From the NCBI GenBank assembly GCA_009739215.1, contig VSJF01000002.1, positions 248,001 through 312,000 on the forward strand: 64,000 nt of DNA, given 5' to 3'. Positions 33,801-44,704 of this stretch are shown here, one piece after another. The translations under genes and the position numbers were made by a program. Source of the DNA: Floccularia luteovirens. Lineage: Eukaryota > Basidiomycota > Agaricomycetes > Agaricales > Squamanitaceae. Position 1 is the first letter of the stretch. Each line of letters opens with the position of its first letter. The notes below the pieces were generated by a model, which saw nothing but the letters and a program-made list of their open reading frames with translations, made no database searches and was not told the DNA's origin.

Positions 33801-34980
33801 TCACACTTCGAAAAAAGCTACTAAACTTCTAAGATATGCTAGAAGAAATCAAAAGATATGATGTCAAGGACACAAAGAAAGTAAATCTTTATGCAGCTCA
33901 TTACTATAAAGTGCAAAAGAAATACTTGATAGATTATTGATGAGATCTTGACTCTCATAATCTAGTACAAACATGTCTGTCTTGTCACCTGCGAGAGGTT
34001 GTTGACTATGACTTAATTGTCTAAACATTGGATCTTCTCCTAGACTCATAAACAAGAAGTTAAGAGAATCAGAAAGTAAAGATCTATAAGACCTAGATTG
34101 AGATTGATGCCAATGACGTTACTCCGTCTCCACCATCAGTGGTGTTGAATGGCTCACTTAATTGTTTGAGATTTATCTCGTCTCTCTAGACCATCTTAGA
34201 AAATCTTGAAATCAAGTCTTATTGGTAAAAGCTATATCCAATCTGGAAAGACTTTAAAAACAATATAGCAAATCAGTGCTAAAGACTATAAAACCAATGA
34301 GTTGAAATCTAGTCAATACTCAAGATAACACCCAATAATACTAGGGTCAAATCTAGTTGCAGATTTTAAGAAACGTATCAAACCATACTGGGCATTGGAG
34401 GTCCATAATCCTTGTAAGCCCCATTTCAAATGTGTTTTAGCCTTTCAACATGACGTCGTGATTGCTGCTCTGAGCGCATCTGCTGACAGAAATAAAAGTG
34501 CACCCCTGATTCTCTACTAAGGTCACTCAAACGATGCTGACATGCTAGAATTCTTGCTTGACTCAGTCGCAGAAATCGCAAACTTGGTATTGAGTTTCCA
34601 TTCAGTGGATTAAGCTGATTACATCGCTTTCCATTGTCTTATTTATCTTTTCTCTAAGAGTGAAGTGCCACTTACTGCTCCCTGGACTATTGCACTGCTG
34701 ATTTGATCACACTTGCTTGATAAGACACAAAGCAGCTCTACTTGAAGCTACATTTGCAGGTCGCTGAAGTACTTCGCACCTTGCTTGAATATTTGCAGAC
34801 TTGGCTTGCATCCCAAGTCACACTTCAAAATATCCAAATGCTCGTATATGCTCCTCTTGCTGATTCAATCGCAGACTCGTAGCACTAAGCTTAGGTGATC
34901 TGGTTGCTGACTATAATATTTCATATTATCCACTTAGGACCTAAATGATTCAAGTTATCTCATCACATAGTATACTAAGT

Positions 34981-34989
34981 GAAGGGGTG
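34981..34989 (+). other. Copia polypurine tract
   Basis: GAAGGGGTG directly before the 3' LTR start at 34990. Confidence 0.65.
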
Positions 34990-35275
34990 TGTTGCCTCAG
35001 CACGATCACATGATGGATTACATAATTCATCAGGTGATGAGTCAGATGATATGTCACATGACTATACTCACATATGCCCCATGCCCTATGCACGGACCTT
35101 ATGTCAATATGTACATACAGCTAGAACTGTATATAAGGACACTCTTATGCAGAATAGATCCCTTGTCCTATTCACTAGGTCGTAGTAGTAACACTAACCC
35201 TAAGGTGTGATCTAAGTAAGCACAAGGTAAGGCTTGAGTCTCTCCACTGTGTCATGCACACATGGCTGCTCAACA
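34990..35275 (+). mobile_element. Copia 3' LTR (family D)
   Basis: 286 bp, TGTTGCCTCAGC...GCTGCTCAACA. Confidence 0.88.
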
Positions 35276-35341
35276 CATCTTAACTCTGTCCTACAAGCAT
35301 CTCTGTGTTCACAGAGATCATATTGAAGTTAGCTCTTGACA
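35276..35341 (+). mobile_element. 3' end of a family C LTR
   Basis: Matches the last 66 bp of the family C LTR at 21928-22391 (CATCTTAACTCTGTCCTAC...GCTCTTGACA). It begins exactly at the copia 3' LTR end. Confidence 0.8.
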
Positions 35342-35660
35342 CAGACCTGGAGTTTGCTGATGTGTTTCATAGCCTACTTGCAATACTTTGAAACATGCAT
35401 TGTGCAAACCACCCAGTTGCCCTTACAATATGTCTCATGTTATTTGCCTTACCTTTTATTACATGTTGATACACATTCCTCATTACATATTCCCTTTTTA
35501 CCTCATAGTATACATGGTAGATATATAGTATATAAGCATGTACTCTACATCTCTTTAATAAAAGCAGTTTGCAGAACTCTACCATTCTTTTAATATTTAA
35601 CACATCTCTTCTTCTTGCATATCATTGTAACACCCAACAATCCATTCCCTTCCCACAGTG
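35342..35660. other. AT-rich spacer before the second FunK1 segment
   Basis: No gene. Contains ATATAGTATATAAGCA and an AATAAAA string and ends near CCCAACA, so it may be another partial LTR. Confidence 0.35.
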
Positions 35661-35734
35661 TATAGGCATGTATATGCTAATTTAGATTTTTCTAACAATA
35701 AGTTCTAACTTTGCAACAATAACTTCGATGTAGT

Positions 35735-38394
35735 CTACTGTTTATTTCCCTCTTCTACAGCTGTCCTGTCACGTATCCCAGATGAAGTAGAAGTTTTAGC
35801 AGATTTTATCTTGCTGATACGAGCACTACTCCGCGGCCTCTTCGACGACGATGAAACAGTTGTAGATGTTAACTGTACTGATACATCCATCTGCAATTCG
35901 GCGTTTCCTGAATCTTGACTGTGGGTATTCTGGCGTGGTATCTGTCTTTGCAACTCGGCCTCTACTTGTCTATTCGGGAATGGTAAAGCACAGTCATTCT
36001 CGGGCCAATTTTCCTGTTCCAGAGCTTTATCAAGAGCATCGAGAAGTACCTTGTGAGTGACCGGAATTCCAGGTGCAAAAGCCGTCCCCTGCTGGTTGTG
36101 GAATAAATTTTGTAGATTATAAAGAAGTTGTGTGAGAGGTTCATTATCCTTGATTTTTAAATGTGATTTGGTTAACCAGCCAAGTTTCTGGTTGCTAAGG
36201 AACTCGGTATCAACATGATCAAATAGTTTCCTTGAGGCATCGCATCCACGGTCATGATTTGTGTGTCGCAGTACTATGTAGATCAGTGTCCAGTAAAACG
36301 ATTCCAGGTCGTGGTGAACCTCATGCGCTAGTTTTTCTAAAATACCAATTGCCATGAACGGAAGTGTTCCCTATATCAATACATCAGCAATATCAAGAAG
36401 TATTTGTCGTTGGACCCATACCGTCATCTCTCTCGTATTAGTTTCTTCAAAGCCCTCGGACACAGTGTTAAGTAGTTTACCATAGTCGAAGTCATGTAAG
36501 AACCCTCCAGCAACCATTTTCTCGAACGTCTCCAATAATAGAATATTACCAGGACTAATATCCCGGTGAAGTACACCTCTGTCATATGCAGTTTTATGAC
36601 CTTCATGTATCGAACAAATCAATACATAGTGGCGCCTTGGATGGTAGCACACGGACCTTCAACAGCATCTCGTAAGGCCATGATCAGTTCCCGTGTTTGT
36701 CTGAAATCCGATAATGGTCGTCCAACCGGGTATATAAGGGTTCGCTCACGATGTCGCTCGTTTTTAGTCAATGATTTCTTCGTCTTATGTCCGTGACCCG
36801 GTCCTACCAACTCACCAAGATCCAGCGAGCCATAGCATCGCGCAAGTCCTCTGGACCCTCCCGCCGCCGACTCCTTGAACATTGCATAGTATTCTGATTC
36901 GGACCTCCTCGTGACTTCTCGCCAGACGTCCTTGACTGCAAATACAACTCCTTCGTATGCACTGTAACACTTCGGATCGAGGATAGCACGAGTAACACGT
37001 GTTGCCCTAGAAAATAACCCCGACGATTCGTAAAGTGGGACACCAAATGTAAAGCACCACATCCTTCCATCTAGATATAATCCATGATGTACATTAGTCA
37101 TATAATTGAGCAGTCCAAAACACAAACACGAACCTATCCTTTCCCCTTCTTCTTCCTCCTCCTCCTGCTCCTCTTGATCCACTCCGCCTTCAACGAGAGC
37201 ACCTGCGTCACCGTCACAGGGTTCTGCATCAGCGTCCCTCTTCCGGTTCAGTTCTGGCACCCCCATCGACTCCCATACATTAATAAGCATCCATCGAGCT
37301 GTCGACCGTACCACTTGCAACTCGTTTCCACCCAGATGGGTGTATATTTTCGAAACTTCCTTCATCATGCGCTCCATTTCCCAAATATTGGGGACCCTGA
37401 TCGTAGGATCTAGTCCAAGGACTTTGGTGATTTCGCGTTGACTCTTCTTCCCATAATCACGAAGATCAATATCATGGTATGGGGCTGGATTCACAAAGCG
37501 CCAGAAAAACTCTTCTACGAGTTGCCCATTCTCCTTGATGTCGAAAGCAGGAGATGATATTACACCTGCTCTATCGAACCGGAAAATGCGCATCCGACTA
37601 CCGTAGACACCTATCACAAAAGAGAAGCAACTGGAGTGAGCCTGGAGGAGATTTCGACCGTTTTTTGCCAACTGAATTATTGTCCTCGCTGCATCTTTCC
37701 TTGCTACTCCATTCGGACCAATTGGGTCGTTTTTCGCCTTCGATTTCAATTCCAGGACAATATAGGTGTCTTTCCAGTTCCAAGGCCTCAGTTGCGAGTC
37801 TGCACCAGGACAGCCGCCTGTGATGTCTGGTTTGGTGGAATGCTCTGTGGGGGAAAGGGAAGGAATGTCGTGGTATCCATGGTCACTGAATTCCATCCTG
37901 GACTGTTTCGGAAACCGTTTCATCATTTCATTGAGCGAATTAGTCTAGCGGAAGTTGGTGGTGTGCAGAGAGGTAATGATAAGATGACATACCAATCTTG
38001 GTGCCGTTACTAGCTCTTTTTCGTTGATGGCATCGCGGAAGAAGTCTTGTGAGAGAGGGTCTTTCTTCAGCGGCCTTAAAGCGTTGACAGCTGGGACACA
38101 TTCGTCGAGAAACTCTTCGATTGTTCCCTCATAAGCAAAGTGAGATTCTGTGAAGTCCCGGATCCAGTGAGGATTACTTGGGTCATTTTCCTGGGTGGGT
38201 TTTGATTCATGGAAATGTAAGATTGAAGTTCCTGATTTGATTGACTTGGGGGTGTCATCATTAGTTGTGGCTGCTACACGAGCGGGAGTCTGAGGATCAG
38301 GCAAAGTACTTTGTAGTAGATGAGTGATATGCCGATACACAAGGAACATAAGCAGGACAATACCTTTGCATTGCTGTTGGAGTTGAAGAAACAT
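35735..38394 (-). CDS. FunK1 fungal-type protein kinase, copy 2
   Basis: Join complement(35735..36370, 36422..36600, 36657..37070, 37134..37944, 37993..38394): 2,442 nt, 813 aa, all junctions in phase with GT-AG introns of 51, 56, 63 and 48 bp. The 63 bp intron is a multiple of three without a stop, so retention would add 21 residues. Catalytic loop 'HRDISPGN' around residues 554-561, 'HDFDYG' around 578-583 (DFD replaces DFG, as usual in FunK1), and 'FYWTLIYIVLRHTN' in the C-lobe. An acidic Glu run near residue 370 varies in length between copies. The C-terminus is '..SSSKRPRSSARISKIKSA', basic. FunK1 kinases are expanded in agarics and linked to multicellular development; the substrate is unknown. 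The intact frame makes this the probable functional copy. Confidence 0.9.
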
Positions 38395-38478
38395 GTTCTC
38401 AAGTGACTTTGGCTATGTCACGCCTGCGCCACACAACACACTCTACACGCTCACACGCTCACTCAGCATTACTTTTAT

Positions 38479-38682
38479 ACTCCTACTACCACATCCCACG
38501 AGCTCTTCAATCCGCTTCGATGGGCGCACCACGTCAGTCATGACGGGCAGAACATTATCTGAGTTTCGAAACATAAACCACCTTACTATCAAGTGCTATA
38601 CCGGGAAATGACGAAATTAGTAGAGTTTATAGACGACATGGGCAAGACTATATTAGTTATGGAGTCTTCTTCGGTTGAGTAG
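38479..38682 (+). pseudogene. Remnant of a WD40-gene 3' end (second copy)
   Basis: Same remnant as at 9773-9973, ending 'GAGTCTTCTTCGGTTGAGTAG', which is closer to the live gene's end (TCTTCTTCGAATGAGTAA) than the copy 1 remnant is. Confidence 0.8.
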
Positions 38683-39018
38683 TTGTGAATCTACGTCAAA
38701 GTGTCTTACATTTTAGCACCTGCAACAAACTGTGACAGTTTCAGAACAACTCTTGGCTCTACGTACTCTTCACCTCATGGCAGATCAAACAAATCAAGAC
38801 GTGAGATTGATTACAGGAAATGAAGAAGGCAGATATATAGCTAGGTGTCCCGGGGATGCATAAAAAATAAGAAGATGGGATTACGGCTGACGTTATGATT
38901 GTTGGTGAGGCCTTGAGGGCCGTCAAGGCATGTACAAAGAAACAGCGCTGACGCTGTACAAATCATATTCGATCACTAATAGAAACAACAAAGTTTAACT
39001 GGTAAGACCCAACCACCA

Positions 39019-41450
39019 TTAGACCCCAAGCCAATCTTTACACCCAATAATAAAATCATAATCATAGCCATGTGCCAATACAAAAATGAAGATTGCAAAA
39101 ATCATTGCAGTGATGATGTAAGTCAGAACTATTTTTCTCTGAACTTTTTCGACGTCTTGAAGCCAGAGATACATTCCCGGTCCGGTGTAATGCTTCCAAA
39201 CAGGTTTGCGAAGCAAATACATAAAGTATGTCGCAGACCTAGGCAGATTATTAATAATAACATTAGTACAATAATTGGGTTGGAAACCATGAGAAAATGT
39301 ATTACCACGGAAAGGTGTATGTGTTCTTTCCTGTTCTTTGAGTCTGATAGAAAGATGTGCAACCCGAGTAGAATTCGTTGCACAGCTTTCGTTGTACCCT
39401 CTGATTATATGAAGCATCGGCTTCTTTGGTGACTTCAATCGATGTCAATTCCTCCTTCAGAATTGGCGTGATTACATCGATGATATAATTGGCCTGGTTG
39501 AAATTTTTGCTGAGTAACGTTGTTACATATATTAGAATCTGAGATGAACATACTTGAAGTTCGTTACTATATAAAATTGACATATGACCCGTCCCGACAT
39601 TAGGTCCTAGAAAAAGAGATAAGGAGCATTCAAAGACGTGCGAACCATTCGGTCTTACCAAATATCAAGAAGAAATTAGGGAAACAAGGAACTGTTGTGC
39701 CCAAATACGCTTGCGGTCCCCCCACCGACTCATAGTATTCGCTGATCGTTTGACCACCATTGCCACGAACCGCAATTGGATACGTATGCTATACACACAT
39801 TATCAGAGAACCAGTGGCACAAAATGAAGTCGTCATACCACATCAAAACCTGTCGCCAAGATGATCACATCGAAAGGGATTTTCGTTCCTGGTGGCAAGT
39901 AGAAGTTAGCTCAGAAAACACCAACTAGTGCTTCGAGAGCCATATACCTTTCTTGGTCGTAATTCCATCTTCGGTAATCTTATCAATTCCGTCCCTGTTG
40001 ATATGTACATTGGGTCGATGTAACGACGCGTAGTAATCTTTATCAACTATTATGCGTTTGCAACCAGTCACTATATAAATTTTAAGTAAAGATGACAATT
40101 GATTGAGACTCTACGTACTATGATCTGGAGTTAAATCCTTGTGATATTCACCGGGTGCCGTATGTTTCATGTAAGTGCTCAGAATCTATATCAGCGACTA
40201 TTATTTCTCGGCGCAGAACAAGAACAAAATGGGAACACACTAGTTTTGCAGCAGGTTGGGTTAACCTCCCATTCCAGTAGAAGAAAATATAAAGAAATTC
40301 ATGCTGTCTTAGGTCATCAGTATATTAATCTTGCACTATACTTCACACTTCAACTCACAAATAAAAAGACTCCAAAGCGCCATAGAAGAGCCAAAAATGG
40401 AACATTCCAAAAGATCCAGCGTCGTAAAGGTGAGTATGAGGTGTTTATCTGTTCAAAGTTGAATAATTTACTCTGATCCAGATGATTCAACCCCGTACAA
40501 CATACCGCAAAGATTGCCCAAGCAGGTGAACGGCAGAACTGGACTACATCAACAGTTGGATCATCAGATATGCGGGGAACGAACTGAGCCCTGAAAATTG
40601 AATCCAGGTTAGGTATATCATCATTGTCTAAGCACAAAAACTCACGCAGATGAACCGTTGCCGATAACAGCAACTCTTTTATTCCGCAAGTCTATGTCCC
40701 TATTCCAGCGTGCGGAATGAAACATATCACCCTTAAAGTCCGCCGTTCCCGGTATCGAACCGAGCTTTGGCCTAGACAATCCACCTACAGCAGAAATTAA
40801 AACGTTTGCGGTGGTGGTATATCGTTCCTTAGTGAACGTGTCTTCGATCTCGAGTATGTATACCTGTGCGTCCTGATCCCAGTCTGCGGATACTACCGTT
40901 GAGTTGAACGATATGTGAGGACGGAGGTTATATTTCTTGGTCAGGTCACACCAGTAGGAATAAATGTCCTCCCGGGATCCATGGGAATCTTTCCAGCTAC
41001 GGAGATCTGTAGACATGGTGTACAGACTCATAGGTACATCAGAGGCGCATCCCTAATACCATGGGCTTTGATGAGTGGTTCAGGTAATGGATGTGAGTGA
41101 AATCTATTCACCGGGTAGATGTTATCCTGTAATGCAATGCATGCATCAGGTAAATCATATATTGATTAGCCTAGAACGTACCCTCCATGTTCCACCAATG
41201 TCCCCAGCTTGCTCATATATCTATATAATACAAAGTTATAAAAAGGCGCTCTCAAAAGAAGGATCATGGGCTGTACCACAAAATCTTCATATTCAAGCTT
41301 TAGTTTGAGTTTTATCGCACAAGCCAGGCCACCTATCCTTTGGAGATATGAATTGAAATTTCAGCTATCTCATAAAAATTTTCTTAGACGATGGACGCAC
41401 CCTGCACCTATAATAGCAATGTTCGTACCACTGCGAGTGTAGTAAGACAT
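39019..41450 (-). CDS. FAD-dependent monooxygenase, Baeyer-Villiger / class B type
   Basis: Fourteen exons: complement(39019..39238, 39306..39493, 39554..39606, 39659..39788, 39839..39888, 39948..40070, 40119..40185, 40359..40448, 40506..40590, 40646..41052, 41112..41126, 41182..41220, 41277..41337, 41401..41450), 1,578 nt, 525 aa, every junction in phase. FAD Rossmann motif 'IAIIGAGIGGLACAIKL' near the N-terminus, 'EQAGDIGGTWR', 'YPGCASDVPMSLYTMS', NADPH motif 'VAVIGNGSSAAQFVP', 'CKRIIVDKDYYASLHRPNVH', 'FDVIILATGFDV', 'GPNVGTGHMSILY'. Such enzymes insert or add one oxygen atom from O2 using NADPH. A hydrophobic segment near the C-terminus ('LTYIITAMIFAIFIFVLAHG') suggests membrane anchoring. 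Exon 11 of the reverse listing is only 15 nt. One short exon may be missing between 40185 and 40359, but the frame is continuous without it. Substrate unknown. Confidence 0.9.
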
Positions 41451-43287
41451 GATGGGATACAATATTCCATATTTTCCGCAGCTTGTCTCCTTTTATCATG
41501 ACCAAAATCCTTGCTCCCAGTAGCGGATATCCCAGGCTTGTGGAACGCAGCACTCTAGCTTTGCGAAACTAAGACCTTATGTGCACATGTAGGAACAATA
41601 CAATTGCTAGTCTTATGTGGATAAGTTAGTAATGATAACCAATTTGAGATGAGTATACCGGCATCATAGGTACACCATTTCACATACCTCAGATACTACA
41701 CACCATGTTGGCTTTCCTTTGAAAGGAGTTAGCACTTCTGTGATTTCTGTGGGAATATTTCAAATCCACCCATGCGGCGGACACAGTCTGGGGCAGTTGA
41801 TTGCCTCGGAAAACATCTCCATATACAACAAGGTCCTACGAATGAGTTGTTGATAGCTCATTCTCCATTACCAGATTAACATATTTGGCTATGCATAACC
41901 ATACGTATAGGTTAGACGTGGGTTTTATCCTGGTACAGATATTCCTTATAGACGACCTGCTGTCCCTTAGGTACCAGAAGTTATATAAGGATGTTCAGAC
42001 AGCTTAGATATTACGATAATGAGAGGAGGACAGTTACCCCATAAGCTACTTACGTGGCAAGTTGATATCTGTGGGCTTTCTGGATGTTCAAATGCTCGAA
42101 TGTTGGAGTATCGGTTTAAGTTAGCTGGTTTTCAAGGCATATTAATAACGCAGGAAGTTGCAAAGTTCCCAGCAAATCCTCCCGTGTTCCACATGTTCTT
42201 CTCCGATTCTCTTGAAATTTGTGGCCAAGTGATCCAGCATACAGTCTGGTAGGAACCAGTATCTTGTTGAGTAGAATGTAGTACATGTAATATCGCGGAG
42301 TACTTCCGGCTGGCACCACTCGAAAATGCAAGGAGACCCTGGTCACGTACTGTCACAGTGCCGCGCATCTCCGACAAGGCCAACAAAGCAGAGGCTGTAG
42401 TCACTTGGAAGAGGTGCAACCTCAATTTCTCAGCATATATTCCATGAGCTTGTTAGAAATTCGTCATATAGCAGAAGATATGCTTATTGAAAATACTACT
42501 GAAATATTGGAGCAAGGGGCCCAAAATAAGCCTCAGAATGAGCTGATTATTGCGAAAAGATCTGTTTTCTGACAAAAGTTGAGGTAATAGCAAATTAAGT
42601 TCAAGGTCATACTAGTAGAGTTTCTGCGGTATATATCCCTTTATTAGATGTACCAAAATGTGGAAGGACGTGGAGAATATGCGACTTTGCAACACTGTCA
42701 CAGTTTGCATGCCATGCCGATGTTAGTAAGCATACGTAAGAACTTCATGCGAGCGTAGGTATTTGGAGATATCTGTTCTATACCACGCCAAGCTGCGTAA
42801 GTATCAACAGTCCCACAGTGATGGGGACTTCAGATCGGGTGTTTTTGAACCCTTTAATCATCATTCAAACCTGTTTTTGATCGTCCATGTGAGCTTCAAG
42901 TTGTGCAATCTTTCTATATACTCGGTATTGTTTTCCTGACCACTTTCAGGAGTTGGTGAGCTTACGAGAATAGTGAATTGGCAACATCACAAGATTCTCA
43001 GGTGACTCATTCGTCCTTAGGTCCTAGGAGATACGTAGAAACCCAAGCCAAGATGCTTATCGAGAGGATCGTTAACAGATTTACTGGCGGATGGGTTGTT
43101 CGCGCTCAACTGCTCATCGGCGAGTTCGGCGTCATATTTCAATGTTTTCTCATCATTCATCACGAATTTGTAAGAAAATCTCTTCAGTATTCGCGTGCGC
43201 TGTATTACTATTACTATGTCGGGTTCTTATCTTGAGGATACAATGTTTCCGTATTTTGACTGTTGAGAAGCTCGAGACACACTGGTG
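41451..43287. other. 1.8 kb without a recognised gene
   Basis: Short frames only; none has a recognisable motif. The right part (about 43000-43287) may hold the decayed N-terminal part of the FunK1 pseudogene that follows. Confidence 0.4.
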
Positions 43288-44704
43288 CAGATGTGCACCT
43301 ATGCCACTGCACAAATAGCTGATCAGTATACCAAAACCCAGACCCCAGGTTTTTTCCCTTCTCATCTTTCCAAAGTATATGCACATTTTACGATGGGATA
43401 GGACTGCTCTCGTAGTAACTGAACAGGTCAGTTTGACTACTCGGCTGACCTCTTTTGGCAATACAATAGTACAATTCCCGCGGAACGAGGACATGACTGA
43501 CCATGGTGAGGAAACGTCCCTGATGTTCATGGCAAACTTGGTGCAGCACGCAATGAGCCTCTGCACAGAATCACATTCGAGTACGGTAAGTGTTCCATCA
43601 TAGCAGATCCATTGTGCAAAGGAGTTGTAATTCCCACAGGACGGTTGACAGTTGCATTCAGAACCTTCTGCACGCAAAAATTGTGTTCTCTAAATACATG
43701 GCTCGACCTGCGTGATTGCACTATACCCGAGCATGAAACTTATGCACGGCTCAATTAGAAGGTCGCTGGATAACCTCATGTTGCTACATTAGAAAGTTGG
43801 CCAACCGATCACCGGCATCTTTTGAAGACTGGTGACATCGTGAACAAGGATTGGGTGAAAACTGGTGATAGTCCGAAACCTGTACAAACACTTGAACATT
43901 ATCGACTAGATTTTTCGCGAACTCGCAAATCCTCTTTCATCATTCAGAAATACCAGAGAGTTGATTACTGTTCTCCGGGATGCTCGAAATGTGTTATCTT
44001 GATTTTGACTTCTAAAACAACTATGCCGAGGGTGTAGGGACTTGGAATCCTTCTCGCGGCCGCACGGCGACCCACAGAAGCCACCTCTCATTACAAATCG
44101 GACGGACGATTTGGAAACTTTTTGGCACGTACTATTGTGGACAAGTTTGCAGAGCAGTGGGCATAGGTGACAAACTTCTCAGAGTTTTCGTAGACTGTTC
44201 CAGACTTTGCAACGGTCGGGGTTGTATCTCTTCAGCGCCAAATCTTCCGGTTTTTCTCAATGAACCTCCTAAAGACATCCTCAGGGGTGCAGCAGGGATC
44301 CTCAATGTACGGTAGAGCGAAATAGAGGAACTGGGAGACAGACTTGAGAAGATATGACGGGAAAATCCCGGCGTGGATGCCATGGGGATTCTACAACAGG
44401 AAATGCATACGACTAGTTCTAGTTAGTACTCGAGTAGTGAGGAATTGTGGATTGCCATTCCTGGACTCATATCATATGACTACCTGAAAAACCCGTGCTG
44501 GATGGAAGACATATTGATCAGTGCCTCGGCCCCCCGCGATTTTGATATCGAGCCCCAGCACAAGAAACAAAGGAAAACCAAGCACGGAAGTGACGATGAA
44601 GGTTCCAGCGAAGACAATCAGGATGGAACGGAAACAGACTCCAGTTCAGAGGGTGATGTGATTTACGCAGCCCATGCTGACTCAAATTCATTTATGTGCA
44701 TGTG
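43288..44704 (+). pseudogene. FunK1-like kinase pseudogene (different subfamily)
   Basis: Scattered frames match FunK1 order: 'CTYATAQIADQYTKTQTP' (43290-43345), 'ILRWDRTALVVTE' and in another frame 'QFDYSADLFWQYN..IPAERGHD' (43384-43495), then near 44070-44140 'PLITNRTDDLETFWHVLLW', the conserved C-lobe phrase, and a tail 'RDFDIEPQHKKQRKTKHGSD' with acidic/Ser repeats ending at 44704. The HRD loop is not visible and several frame changes occur. Not closely related to the duplicated FunK1 pair. Confidence 0.65.

Larger units (their letters stand above)
29559..35275 (+). mobile_element. Copia-type LTR retrotransposon, full length but decayed
   Basis: 5.7 kb with two LTRs (29559-29856 and 34990-35275), a PBS directly after the 5' LTR, gag at 30170-30890, and a polypurine tract GAAGGGGTG just before the 3' LTR. 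Between about 31.3 and 34.98 kb the sequence is AT-rich with short frames only; one phrase 'DNWILYYRDSE' near 32.2 kb recalls the copia protease 'WILDSGA' context, but RT and integrase are not recognisable. No target-site duplication: the left flank is family A LTR, the right flank is family C LTR. Confidence 0.75.
35661..38863. repeat. Segmental duplication, copy 2
   Basis: Counterpart of 6999-10154, same orientation. Retains the 38 bp missing from copy 1 exon 1. Confidence 0.9.

Noticed and set aside
31250..34980. Copia pol (integrase, RT, RNase H)
   Set aside because: Expected by position, but apart from one protease-like phrase I could not find catalytic motifs in any frame; reported only as decayed interior sequence.
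42019..42425. Overlapping frames on both strands in the gap right of the monooxygenase
   Set aside because: No motif, no splice pattern, similar length on both strands, as expected by chance.
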